Position numbers and translations under genes: made by a program. Shown here in pieces: positions 41,454-48,978 of a stretch of 64,000 nt of DNA; position 1 is the first letter of the stretch; the number at the start of each line of letters is the position of its first letter. A model generated the notes under the pieces. That model was not told the origin of the DNA. It did no database searches and saw only the letters and a program-made list of their open reading frames with translations. The DNA comes from DATKJS01 sp964551995 (GTDB taxonomy: Bacteria; Acidobacteriota; Aminicenantia; Aminicenantales; Saccharicenantaceae): assembly GCA_964551995.1 (NCBI GenBank), contig CAZKFD010000011.1:248001-312000 (forward strand). The letters are read 5' to 3'.

Positions 41454-41481
41454 ATTCTAGCGCAAGCGGACCCAAAGTCAA
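41454..41481 (-). promoter_or_regulatory. Predicted promoter of the ABC-TPR-pilD operon
   Basis: On the minus strand TTGACT (plus 41476-41481) is followed after 16 bp by TAGAAT (41454-41459), 12 bases before the ATG at 41441. This separates the ABC operon from the S9 peptidase gene upstream. Confidence 0.6.
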
Positions 41482-41494
41482 CACGGACGGGATC

Positions 41495-43912
41495 TTATTT
41501 CAGGTTCTGCTCGAAGAGCTTGAAGATCCTCTTGTATTCGTCGGTCCAGGCCGAGGCCGTCGTGAACGAGTGGTTCTCGACGGGGTAGAAAGCAACGCTC
41601 CAGTTCTCCTTGCCGAGTTCGATGAGCCGCTGGGCCAGACGGACCGTGTCCTGGAAATGGACGTTCGTGTCGACCATGCCGTGGCAGATGAGGAGGGCGC
41701 CCTTGAATCCCTCGGCGAAATAGATAGGCGAGCTCTGCCTGTAGGCCTCGGGGTCGTTCTGCGGCAGATTCAGGATGTCCTCCGTATAGCCGGAGTGATA
41801 GCTGGCCCAGTCCGTCACCGGCCTGAGCGCCGCTCCGGCCTTGAACACATCGCCCGCCTTGAACATGGCCATGAGCGTCAGGAAACCGCCGTAGCTTCCC
41901 CCGTAACAGCCGACCCGGCCCGGATCGACATGGCATTTCTCGGCCAGATATCGGGCTGCGTCCACCACGTCGTCCAGATCCTTGCCGCCCATATGACGGT
42001 AGATCGCCGTCCGAAAGTCGCGGCCGTAGCCGGAGCTGCCCCGGTAATCGGCGTCGATGACGCAATAGCCCTGCTCGAGGAGGAAATTGTCGAACATGTA
42101 TTCGTGAAAGTAAGTGCTCCATCCCCTGGTCACGTCCTGGAGGTAGCCGGCGCCGTGGATGAAGATGACGCCGGGGTGCGACGGAGACGGGGCGGAGGGC
42201 ATGAACAGCCGGGCGTAGACCGTGACCCCATCGCGGGCTTTGAACGTGACGATCTCCGGGTCATACCAGGGATAGGAACGGAACTCGTCGGTCGTCGAGA
42301 CCGTGATCTGCCGGGCCTGAGCCCCGGCATGGTTGGCCTGGAGATAGAGCTCGGGCGGCTTGTTGGAATAAGAGTGGATGACGGCGAGCGTCGTTTCGTC
42401 CGGCGAAAGAATGACTTCGTCCTGTCCCGGCATCGAGGAGAGCTTCGTCCGCGGCCCGCCCCTCGCGGGCATCGAATAGAAATGGAGCTCGCCCGGGTGT
42501 TCCTCGCTGGTCGCGAGGTAGATGCGCTTCCCGTCCTGGGACAGAAAGGCCTCGCGGACCTCGAAAGCCCCCTTGGTCAGCGGCTCGATGTCTTTCCCGT
42601 CGAGCGACGACTTGTAAAGGTGGGCGTAACCGTCTTTTTCGGAAATAAAGGCGACGTGCCGGCTGTCCGGCCACCAGAAAACATCCGTCAGACTGAGCTC
42701 GCCGACCCAGGCGTCGTCATGGACCTGAAGGATGGTCGAGGTCCTGGCCGTGGCGGGGTCGAGCTTGAGGAGCCAATGATCCTTCCTGTCGTCCGCGCGG
42801 GCCGTCAAGACGCACTCTTTCCCGTCGGGCGACCAGAGGACGGGGCCGCCGGGCGAGACCTTGCGGGCCCCTTGGCCGTAGTCGATCCATTTGACGTCGC
42901 CGGTCTCAAGCGACAAGACCCCCACCGGCACGTTGGCGCCCGAATAAGCGGCTTTGGGATGGGATTCGGTCGTCTCGGTATAGCCGGAGCGGGTGACATA
43001 CTCCGGCACGATGGTGGGCTTCCCGTTTCCGGACCGGTCGTAGACCATGAAGGTCACGTATTTCTCGTCGGGGGACAGCTCCATCTCCGCCACTTCCTGA
43101 GATTCCTTGAGGACGAACGGCTTGGCTCGGGGGAGCTGGGGCACCCGGCCCTCCCTCAGGGCGCCGCGCATCCCGGGGAACCGGAAACCGGACTGAATGT
43201 CCTTAAAGAGCTCCTTCTGCTGGTCGGCGTACCACTTGTCGATCGCGTCGGGCTTCTCCGCGGCCGGGGGCGCCTTTTGGGTGAAGGCGGTCAACTGGCG
43301 GATCGCGCCGTCGTCGAGAGACAACAGGAAGAGATTGCCGGCCATCGTGAAGGTGATGCTCTTCTGGTCGGAGGCGAAGCGGGCCCCGGACTTGCGCTCA
43401 TCGGTGGCCGTCAGCTGGCGCGTCTTCCCGATGGCGACGTCGAGAAGGAAGAGGTCGCCGTTTTGCGTGAACACGGCCCTCTTCTTGGCCCGGTCGAACT
43501 GTATCCCGCCGTCCATGCCGCCGAAGCCGCCGTACATCCGGAACATCCCGCCGCGCGTCTCCGAGCGGAGAGGAGGCCGCTTGATCATCTCTTCGGGCTG
43601 AACAAGCCGCGGAACCGGTGCGGCCGCGGTCACGGCGTATTGTTCGGCCTTCTTGGCGCCGGGCTTTTTCCACTGGAAATAGAGCGTCTTGCCGTCGACC
43701 GCCCAGACGACGTCCGACGGCGGCGTGCCGACAAAGTCCTCGCCCTTCATGATGAGGTCGATGGAGAGCTTCGTCAACGGTCCTTTCGCCGTCTCGGACG
43801 GAGTCGGCTGTATGCCGGGCTTCTGCCGGACCTGCGGCCGGACGGAGGTCGGCGCGAACGCCAAGGCGACGGCGACGACGAGGAGCGGTGCCAAGCAGGT
43901 TTTGGATGACAT
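41495..43912 (-). CDS. Exported S9-family (prolyl oligopeptidase/DPP IV-like) serine peptidase
   Basis: The 805-residue protein begins with a signal peptide (LAPLLVVAVALAFAPTSV). A WD40-like beta-propeller region of about 450 residues (repeats such as VLWSPDGKECVL and FWWPDSRHVAFISEKDG) precedes an alpha/beta hydrolase domain. The catalytic triad is Ser673 in CYGGSYGGFL, Asp748 in HGMVDTNVHF and His781 in VENHSF. Such enzymes cleave short peptides, often after proline. It starts 28 bp after the ferritin-like gene stop, so it may be cotranscribed with it. With the M1 enzyme it suggests peptide growth substrates. Confidence 0.93.
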   Translation of the reverse strand: MSSKTCLAPLLVVAVALAFAPTSVRPQVRQKPGIQPTPSETAKGPLTKLSIDLIMKGEDFVGTPPSDVVWAVDGKTLYFQWKKPGAKKAEQYAVTAAAPVPRLVQPEEMIKRPPLRSETRGGMFRMYGGFGGMDGGIQFDRAKKRAVFTQNGDLFLLDVAIGKTRQLTATDERKSGARFASDQKSITFTMAGNLFLLSLDDGAIRQLTAFTQKAPPAAEKPDAIDKWYADQQKELFKDIQSGFRFPGMRGALREGRVPQLPRAKPFVLKESQEVAEMELSPDEKYVTFMVYDRSGNGKPTIVPEYVTRSGYTETTESHPKAAYSGANVPVGVLSLETGDVKWIDYGQGARKVSPGGPVLWSPDGKECVLTARADDRKDHWLLKLDPATARTSTILQVHDDAWVGELSLTDVFWWPDSRHVAFISEKDGYAHLYKSSLDGKDIEPLTKGAFEVREAFLSQDGKRIYLATSEEHPGELHFYSMPARGGPRTKLSSMPGQDEVILSPDETTLAVIHSYSNKPPELYLQANHAGAQARQITVSTTDEFRSYPWYDPEIVTFKARDGVTVYARLFMPSAPSPSHPGVIFIHGAGYLQDVTRGWSTYFHEYMFDNFLLEQGYCVIDADYRGSSGYGRDFRTAIYRHMGGKDLDDVVDAARYLAEKCHVDPGRVGCYGGSYGGFLTLMAMFKAGDVFKAGAALRPVTDWASYHSGYTEDILNLPQNDPEAYRQSSPIYFAEGFKGALLICHGMVDTNVHFQDTVRLAQRLIELGKENWSVAFYPVENHSFTTASAWTDEYKRIFKLFEQNLK

Positions 43913-43940
43913 GCGGAAACTCCCTTTCGGCTTTTCTCTC

Positions 43941-44921
43941 TCAGACGATCCCTTTGATCCGGCGGGCGTTGGCCAGCAGCTTCTCCTGGGTGTAAACGTG
44001 CTCCCGGGTCAGGGCCATCTGGAACCGGACCTGGTTTTGGATCTCTCCCGGCGGCATCAGCGGGATGACCGTCTCGTACGCGGCGACGAGGCGTCTCTCA
44101 TCGTCGAGGAGGCCTTCCAGGGCCGTTTTCCGGTCCGCCCCCGGATATTCCGTCGGCATGGGTTTGCGGCTGCGTTCGACGCCCTCCGCGTTGGATTCGG
44201 CGTTTTCTAGGGCGATGACGTCGCCGAGCTTTATGAGCACGCCGGAGGTTTTGTCCCAGTGGCGCATGTGGTTGACGGCGTTCTTGAAGAGCCTCTGGGA
44301 AAGGTCCTGGTGCTCGCTGAACATCATGACGTCCCTGAGATAGCGGTGCATGAGCTCGTTCTCGGCGCGGCAAATCCCGTGAAGCCGCCGGAGATCTTCG
44401 CGGCGGTCCCGGTCGAGGTGCGGCTGGAGACAGACGGCCTCGGCATTCTCCGACGCTTCGAGGGCCTCGATCATGGCCTGAAACTGGTCGATGTGGCGGA
44501 CCTCGTCGTAAGAAATGTTCCAGACCATGTTCTCGACCTTGGGATGGAGGCCGGGCGCCATGACGGCGGACTGATAGAGGTTCGTGACCTCCTCTTCGGT
44601 CCTCTTGTCCTGCTTCAGGTTGTCGACGATGCGGGGATAGCGGACGATCTCTTCGGTCGCGAAGGAGGGCACAGCTCCCATCTGGGTCATGACGATGCCC
44701 AGCTGGAGAGCGTGGTACATCTCGTCGATGCCGATCTGGATCGTCTGCCCGCGGACGTCCGTCGGCTGCTTCAGGACCGGGTCATCGTAGAAGTATTTTC
44801 CCTTGGGAATGGAATAGGCGTGGATGATGTATTCGAAACTGACGGCCCATTCGTGCCGCAGCGCGACGGACAGGAGCTTCAGGACGTCCTCGCCGGTCCT
44901 GACGGATTTGACTTTTTCCAT
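43941..44921 (-). CDS. Ferritin-like di-iron protein (two four-helix units)
   Basis: The 326-residue all-helical protein shows ferritin-like ligands in repeated form: LRHEWAVSFEYIIHAYS with GIDEMYHALQLGI, then NISYDEVRHIDQFQAMI, and in the second half ICRAENELMHRYLRDVM and ALTREHVYTQEKLL. The ExxH motifs and spacing suggest at least one di-iron centre, like erythrin or bacterioferritin relatives. No signal peptide is present, so it is cytoplasmic. The ATG at 44921 has GGAGGAAG before it. The function could be oxidative-stress defence or an oxidase; the exact family was not recognised. Confidence 0.7.
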   Translation of the reverse strand: MEKVKSVRTGEDVLKLLSVALRHEWAVSFEYIIHAYSIPKGKYFYDDPVLKQPTDVRGQTIQIGIDEMYHALQLGIVMTQMGAVPSFATEEIVRYPRIVDNLKQDKRTEEEVTNLYQSAVMAPGLHPKVENMVWNISYDEVRHIDQFQAMIEALEASENAEAVCLQPHLDRDRREDLRRLHGICRAENELMHRYLRDVMMFSEHQDLSQRLFKNAVNHMRHWDKTSGVLIKLGDVIALENAESNAEGVERSRKPMPTEYPGADRKTALEGLLDDERRLVAAYETVIPLMPPGEIQNQVRFQMALTREHVYTQEKLLANARRIKGIV

Positions 44922-44952
44922 TCGACTTCCTCCTTCCCGGCCGGGAACGCTC

Positions 44953-44981
44953 ATTATATCCGCCCGTTGCCCAAAAGGGAA
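44953..44981 (-). promoter_or_regulatory. Predicted promoter of the ferritin-like gene
   Basis: A perfect TATAAT on the minus strand (plus 44953-44958) lies 31 bases before the ATG. The -35 is weak (TTCCCT at 44976-44981, 17-bp spacer). Confidence 0.5.
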
Positions 44982-44989
44982 GACGCGGG

Positions 44990-45187
44990 ACTAGCCGCCG
45001 GCGGTGGGCCGCAGTTCCCGATTTCCCCTCGGAGACCACCCCGAAGGGTGATTGACCGTCTGCGGGCGCCGTGGGATTCTGAGCGCGGTCGCAGCCTTCA
45101 GGCAATGCGATCGCCTCGAGAGAGGCGGTGCCAAGGTTGTGAAAAGGGAGAGGGAGAGGATCTCTCTCCCCCGCATTTTTTTACCCC
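44990..45187 (+). ncRNA. Candidate structured RNA ending in a terminator-like hairpin
   Basis: Between divergent genes, the plus strand can fold into successive stems: CACCC-CGAA-GGGTG (45037-45050); an 11-bp stem CGGTCGCAGCC-TTCA-GGC-AA-TGCGATCG (45086-45113, one G-T pair and an AA bulge); a GAGA-loop hairpin around 45112-45127; and GGGAGAG-GATCT-CTCTCCC (45152-45170) followed 5 bases later by seven T (45176-45182). The last part looks like an intrinsic terminator, although the gap before the T-run weakens it. No open frame is convincing and no known riboswitch or RNA family fits. The 5' limit is a guess. Confidence 0.3.
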
Positions 45188-45219
45188 CTTTTTTGACCTC
45201 CTGCCGAGCCGACGGCTCG

Positions 45220-45228
45220 TGATATAAT
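45220..45228 (+). promoter_or_regulatory. Extended -10 element before the MEMO-family gene
   Basis: TGATATAAT is a perfect TGn-TATAAT extended -10, 22 bases before the ATG. No -35 at the correct spacing is seen; TTGACC at 45193 is 24 bp away. CTGGAGACGAACG before the ATG acts as ribosome site. Confidence 0.55.
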
Positions 45229-45249
45229 CCGGGGACCTGGAGACGAACG

Positions 45250-46482
45250 ATGCCGCGGGAGAATCGGGCGGGGCCCGCCGTCCGCAGCGACTTGGAGATC
45301 GTGCCGACCGTCTATGACGGCGAGGAAGCCTTTCTCATCCGTGACGGGCTGGGATTGATCGAGAAACCCATCGTCGTCCAGCGCGAGGCGCTGGCCGTCC
45401 TCGGACTCCTCGACGGGAGCCGGACGGCCCTGGACATCGAGGCGGAACTCGTCCGACGCCGTGGCGGCGAACTCATCGGCGCGTCGCTCATCGAGGAACT
45501 CCTCGAAAGCCTGGATGCGACCCACGTGCTCGATACGCCCCGCTTCCGGCGGGCGCGCCGGAAGCTCATCGAGGAATACGGCCGCGCTCCCGTCCGGGAG
45601 GCCTTTCTCGCGGGCCAATCTTATCCGGCTGAGGAAAAAGCCCTCCGGGATTATCTCCGCGGCGTCCTGGCGGACGGGGCGAAGGCGGGTTCGCCGGCCG
45701 ACCCGGAAAGGACCTTGGCCCTCGCAGCCCCTCATATCGAACTCCAGACGGGGAATCGCGTCTTCGGCCGCGCCTACGCGTCCCTCCGCGGGCTCTCTCC
45801 CGACATCATCGTCCTGCTCGGCACGGGCCACAGCCTTCAGGACGGGCACTATTCCCTGACGGATAAAGACTTCCAGACGCCGCTCGGCCGGGTCCGGACG
45901 GACCAGGCCTGCATCGCCGCCCTCCGGGACGCCGGAGGCCCCACCGTCGCGCCGTCCGACATCGCGCACCGCCGGGAGCATTCGCTCGAATTCCAGATTC
46001 TCTTCCTCCAGGAGCTTTTCGGCCGGAGATTTTCCATCGTGCCCGTCCTCTGCGGCTCTTTTCACGCTGAGCTCGGCCGGGCCGCCCGGCCGTCGGACAT
46101 CCCCGGCGTCGACGCCTTCACCGGCGCCTTGCGGGAAATCGTCCGCGAAGGGGGCGGACGGGTCCTGTGCGTCGCGGGCATCGATTTTTCCCACATCGGG
46201 CCGAAGTTCGGCCACAGAGACGACGCCGCGGCGCTTCTCGCGGCCGCGAGCCGGCACGACGGCGCGCTCATTGAAGCCGCCCGCCGGGGTGACGTCGCCG
46301 GACTCTGGGCGCTCACGAGAAAGAACGGTGACCGCTACAACTTTTGCGGATTTTCGGCGCTCGCCACACTCCTCGAGGTCCTTCCGGAAGCCCGGGGGAC
46401 CGTCATGGCCTACGATTTCTGGCGGGAGGAGCCGACGCGTTCCGCCGTGAGCTACGCGGCCATTCTTTTTGAACGCGCCTGA
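45250..46482 (+). CDS. MEMO1 family protein (AmmeMemoRadiSam system protein B type) with N-terminal extension
   Basis: The 410-residue protein has a C-terminal MEMO domain (about 140-408) with APHIELQTG, IVLLGTGHSLQDG, REHSLEFQILFLQELFG, VPVLCGSF, AGIDFSHIGPKFG and NFCGFSALATLLEV; the histidines and cysteine are the usual copper/iron-type ligands of the family. The first 130 residues contain a winged-helix-like segment (KPIVVQREALAVLGLLDGSR, GASLIEELLESLDATHVLD) not found in minimal MEMO proteins. The AMMECR1 and radical-SAM partners of the three-gene system are not nearby. Confidence 0.88.
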   Translation: MPRENRAGPAVRSDLEIVPTVYDGEEAFLIRDGLGLIEKPIVVQREALAVLGLLDGSRTALDIEAELVRRRGGELIGASLIEELLESLDATHVLDTPRFRRARRKLIEEYGRAPVREAFLAGQSYPAEEKALRDYLRGVLADGAKAGSPADPERTLALAAPHIELQTGNRVFGRAYASLRGLSPDIIVLLGTGHSLQDGHYSLTDKDFQTPLGRVRTDQACIAALRDAGGPTVAPSDIAHRREHSLEFQILFLQELFGRRFSIVPVLCGSFHAELGRAARPSDIPGVDAFTGALREIVREGGGRVLCVAGIDFSHIGPKFGHRDDAAALLAAASRHDGALIEAARRGDVAGLWALTRKNGDRYNFCGFSALATLLEVLPEARGTVMAYDFWREEPTRSAVSYAAILFERA

Positions 46483-46501
46483 GCGGGATGGCTGCAAACC
46501 T

Positions 46502-46600
46502 TTATTCGGCCCTCCTGTCCAACCGGGATTCGGCTTCCCGGCGGTCTTTCAGCCAGGCCCGCGCGGCGCACAGGTCGGAGGCGGAAAGAAGAGTTGACAT
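46502..46600 (-). CDS. Possible 32-residue helical protein
   Basis: A short frame begins MSTLLSASDLCAARAWLK and ends in RRAE, highly charged and helical. GGGAGG touches the ATG, which is too close for a good ribosome site. The composition looks coding but nothing else supports it. It lies in the 245-bp gap between the MEMO gene and the agmatinase. Confidence 0.2.
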   Translation of the reverse strand: MSTLLSASDLCAARAWLKDRREAESRLDRRAE

Positions 46601-46642
46601 CCTCCCGGCTGCGGGCTCGCGGGCCGGGCGGTCACGTCCGCG

Positions 46643-46672
46643 TTAGACGGACCGGATGCGTTTGTGTATAAT
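46643..46672 (+). promoter_or_regulatory. speB: Predicted speB promoter
   Basis: A perfect TATAAT at 46667-46672 follows TTAGAC (46643-46648) after 18 bp. The leader of about 50 bases contains overlapping, mutually exclusive hairpins: CCGGGC-CTCC-GCCCGG (46684-46699) and CCTCC-GCCC-GGAGG (46689-46702). Confidence 0.5.
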
Positions 46673-46727
46673 CGGGGCGTCATCCGGGCCTCCGCCCGGA
46701 GGCGTCCTGTCCCGGAGGAGGTTCTCG

Positions 46728-47606
46728 ATGTCGGATTTTGGAGGAGCCGCCAAGCCGCTGGCCGAATATCCCGATTACGGGATCGCGGTCCTCGGCGTTC
46801 CGTTCGACGAGAAATCCAGCTACCTGAGAGGGGCCGCGGCCGGCCCGGCGGCGATCCGCGCCGTGTCCACGGGGAAGTGCTACTGTGGCTACACCGAGCT
46901 CGGCGTCAATCTGGAGGAGGACGCGGTCCTGGTCGACATCGGCGACGTGGATACGTCCGGGGACCCCGACAAGACGTTCGGCCTCATCGGAAAGGCCGTT
47001 TCCGCGATTCTCGACAAAGGCGCGGTGCCCATCATCCTCGGAGGCGACCATTCCATCACATATCCCGTGCTGAAGGCCTTCGCCGCGAAATTCAAGCCTC
47101 TGGACGTACTCCATTTCGACGCCCACCCGGACCTCTACGACGATCTCTATGGCGACCGACTGTCGCACGCCTGCCCGATGGCCCGCGTCCTCGAGGACGG
47201 ACTGGCGGCCAACGTCGTCCAGGTCGGCGTCCGGGCGGTGACGGCCGGGCACCGCTCCAAAGCCCTTAAGCACGGCGTCCGCATGATCGAGATGAAGGAT
47301 ATCGGCGATCCCCTGTTCCTCAAATTCTCCAACCCCGTTTACATCTCTTTCGATCTCGACGCCCTCGATCCGGCCTTCGCCCCGGGCGTTTCCCACCACG
47401 AACCCGGCGGCCTGACGACGCGGCAGGCCCTCCAGGTCATCCAGGCACTCAAAGGGATGATCGTCGGCCTGGACATCGTGGAGCTGAACCCGTCGCGGGA
47501 TATGTCAGGCATCACCGCCGCGGCCGCATTCAAGATCCTCAAGGAAACGGCCGGCCGCATCGCCCGGCAGGAATCGAAATCTAAGGATGGCGGACAACAG
47601 TCCTGA
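46728..47606 (+). CDS. speB: Agmatinase (ureohydrolase family)
   Basis: The 292-residue enzyme has all manganese-binding motifs: LGGDHSITYPV, HFDAHPDLYDD and SFDLDALDPAFAPG, plus VGLDIVELNPSRD near the end. It hydrolyses agmatine to putrescine and urea (agmatinase) or a related guanidino compound. The HHEPGGLT segment (HxEPGGL) is typical of agmatinases over arginases. Putrescine would feed spermidine synthesis with SpeD at 11.5 kb. The ATG at 46728 has GGAGGAGG 6 bases upstream; upstream in-frame starts lie in the promoter. Confidence 0.92.
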   Translation: MSDFGGAAKPLAEYPDYGIAVLGVPFDEKSSYLRGAAAGPAAIRAVSTGKCYCGYTELGVNLEEDAVLVDIGDVDTSGDPDKTFGLIGKAVSAILDKGAVPIILGGDHSITYPVLKAFAAKFKPLDVLHFDAHPDLYDDLYGDRLSHACPMARVLEDGLAANVVQVGVRAVTAGHRSKALKHGVRMIEMKDIGDPLFLKFSNPVYISFDLDALDPAFAPGVSHHEPGGLTTRQALQVIQALKGMIVGLDIVELNPSRDMSGITAAAAFKILKETAGRIARQESKSKDGGQQS

Positions 47607-47814
47607 AGGACGACTCGGGGCCGCGGAAAAAACGGCGGGCATCCCGAGGGTGTCCAGGGACATCGCCGGCCCTCCGTGAGCTACGTTCCTTTTGTCGCTA
47701 AGAGCCGCATCTTTCGCTGAAGAGAGACCACCCGGGAGCGGAGAGTGTTTCTCTTTATTGATATTTTAGATTTTATATATGAGGTGCGGGCTGTTGTCAG
47801 CAAAAGGGGGGTTG

Positions 47815-47898
47815 ATGATGGGAACCAAAAAGGTGGGGGCTTTCCCCAGCCCGCTCAAGAAAGCCAATTCTATTATAGCACTCGAAAATCAAAAGTAA
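47815..47898 (+). CDS. Possible 27-residue small protein
   Basis: A frame starting ATGATG encodes MMGTKKVGAFPSPLKKANSI and seven more residues. AAGGGGGG lies 4 bases before the first ATG, a good ribosome site, and the surroundings are AT-rich. No family is recognised. It sits in the 400-bp gap between speB and the DUF3467 gene, which is otherwise without a gene. Confidence 0.3.
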   Translation: MMGTKKVGAFPSPLKKANSIIALENQK

Positions 47899-48006
47899 AG
47901 CAAAATCTTTCATATTCCGCAAATTTTTTGGGCACGTTCCGCGGCCATTGCATTCCTGCCCGGTCTTCATCCACAATGGGGGAGACCCGGAGTCCAAGGA
48001 GGGACC

Positions 48007-48288
48007 ATGGACGAGAAAAAGATGGAGATCAAAGTCGACGAGCCGACCGCCCTCGGGCAATACTCAAACCTGGCGGCCATCCGCCATTCGCGGGAAGAGT
48101 TCATTTTCGATTTCGCCTTCCTCTTCCCCGACGGCCCGCTGGGCAAGCTCGTGTCGCGGCTCATTCTCAGTCCCGCCCACGCCAAACGGTTCCTGGAAGC
48201 TCTGCAGGCGAACATCAAAAGGTACGAGGACAACTTCGGAACGATCGTCCCGGCCGACATCCCGCCGTCGGTCGATTTCATCCAGTAG
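48007..48288 (+). CDS. DUF3467 family protein
   Basis: The 93-residue protein reads SNLAAIRHSREEFIFDFAFL, PDGPLGKLVSRLILSPAHAK and RFLEALQANIKRYEDNFG, the complete DUF3467 fold found in many bacteria and archaea without a defined function. The ATG has CCAAGGAGGGACC before it. It stands alone, with AT-rich DNA upstream that may hold its promoter. Confidence 0.88.
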   Translation: MDEKKMEIKVDEPTALGQYSNLAAIRHSREEFIFDFAFLFPDGPLGKLVSRLILSPAHAKRFLEALQANIKRYEDNFGTIVPADIPPSVDFIQ

Positions 48289-48318
48289 GCGGGCAGAGGA
48301 ATCCCTCGACTTTTCGTC

Positions 48319-48345
48319 TTGACAAGGGGAGGGATTTCTTATAAT
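48319..48345 (+). promoter_or_regulatory. Consensus promoter boxes with short spacer
   Basis: A perfect TTGACA (48319-48324) and a perfect TATAAT (48340-48345) are separated by only 15 bp, which is shorter than optimal. They precede the small genes at 48440 and 48636. Confidence 0.5.
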
Positions 48346-48439
48346 AGTTGAGCGAGGGCGACAGGAGTTGAGACCCGGCGTTCTCAATTAAGCCGTTCAG
48401 CAATCGTTCGGGCAGGGTTTGGGCAGGAGGTTTATTGGC

Positions 48440-48610
48440 ATGAGAAAGCGGGCGCTTGTCCTGCTGGCCGCCCTGTCGGTCTTCGCTGCCGCGGCGCGAG
48501 GCGCCGCGGCCGCCGCCATGGAGGGGGAACTCGTCGATCCCAGCCCCGCTCGCAGAACGCACAAGACGGAAGCGCAGCTCATGGGCATCAACCTCGGATA
48601 CATATTTTAG
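48440..48610 (+). CDS. Small secreted protein, 56 residues
   Basis: The product begins MRKRALVLLAALSVFAAAAR, a signal peptide with an Ala-rich end, and the mature part is only about 30 residues (EGELVDPSPARRTHKTEAQL then MGINLGYIF). CAGGAGG lies 8 bases before the ATG at 48440. It is followed after 25 bp by another small gene in the same direction. No family is recognised. Confidence 0.55.
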   Translation: MRKRALVLLAALSVFAAAARGAAAAAMEGELVDPSPARRTHKTEAQLMGINLGYIF

Positions 48611-48635
48611 GCAACATATCTAGGAGGTATCACTC

Positions 48636-48833
48636 ATGGCCTATCAATTCAAAAACTCCAAAGGGGTCAGCTACTTTCTGCACTCCAAAGAGGTCAACCT
48701 CAAAGGCGGACGGAAACAGACAATCTACTACTTCGCCCGGGACGTCCGGCCCGGCTCCCTCGACGCGCTGCCCGCCGGCTACGCCGTTCAGGAGACGGCC
48801 AAGACGGGGATGCCGATCCTGAAGAAGATCTGA
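48636..48833 (+). CDS. Conserved small protein, 65 residues
   Basis: The product reads MAYQFKNSKGVSYFLHSKEV, then LKGGRKQTIYYFARDV and DALPAGYAVQETAKTGMPIL. I recall similar small basic proteins annotated as hypothetical in Acidobacteria and related groups, but no function. AGGAGG is 10 bases before the ATG. It probably shares the promoter at 48319 with the secreted peptide upstream. Confidence 0.7.
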   Translation: MAYQFKNSKGVSYFLHSKEVNLKGGRKQTIYYFARDVRPGSLDALPAGYAVQETAKTGMPILKKI

Positions 48834-48943
48834 ACGCGCTTCGTTTCGGATCGAAAACGGGGAATCGAGTCCCCGAAAGGAACGGGGAACCGCGCTGATG
48901 GATTTCCCGTCGGGCGGTTCCCCCTTGTTTTCTCCGCCCGTCT

Positions 48944-48972
48944 TTGACGGCACCGGCCCTTCCGCGTATACT
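48944..48972 (+). promoter_or_regulatory. Predicted promoter of the sugar ABC operon (leaderless)
   Basis: TTGACG (48944-48949) is followed after 17 bp by TATACT (48967-48972). Only 6 bases separate the -10 box from the ATG at 48979, so transcription should start at or next to the start codon. Confidence 0.65.
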
Positions 48973-48978
48973 TTGCCC

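Noticed and set aside
41570..43909. A 779-codon plus-strand frame opposite the S9 peptidase
   Set aside because: The peptidase has signal peptide, propeller and triad; the opposite frame has no motif.
45031..45110. Glycine riboswitch (pieces GGAGA, CCCCGAAGGG and TTCAGGCAA are present in order)
   Set aside because: There is no room for the P2 stem between GGAGA and CCGAAGG, the usual GGAGAG-CTCTCAGG pairing is missing, and no glycine-related gene follows.
46594..46599. TTGACA in the gap before speB as a promoter
   Set aside because: No -10-like sequence lies 15-19 bp downstream; the TATAAT at 46667 is too far away.
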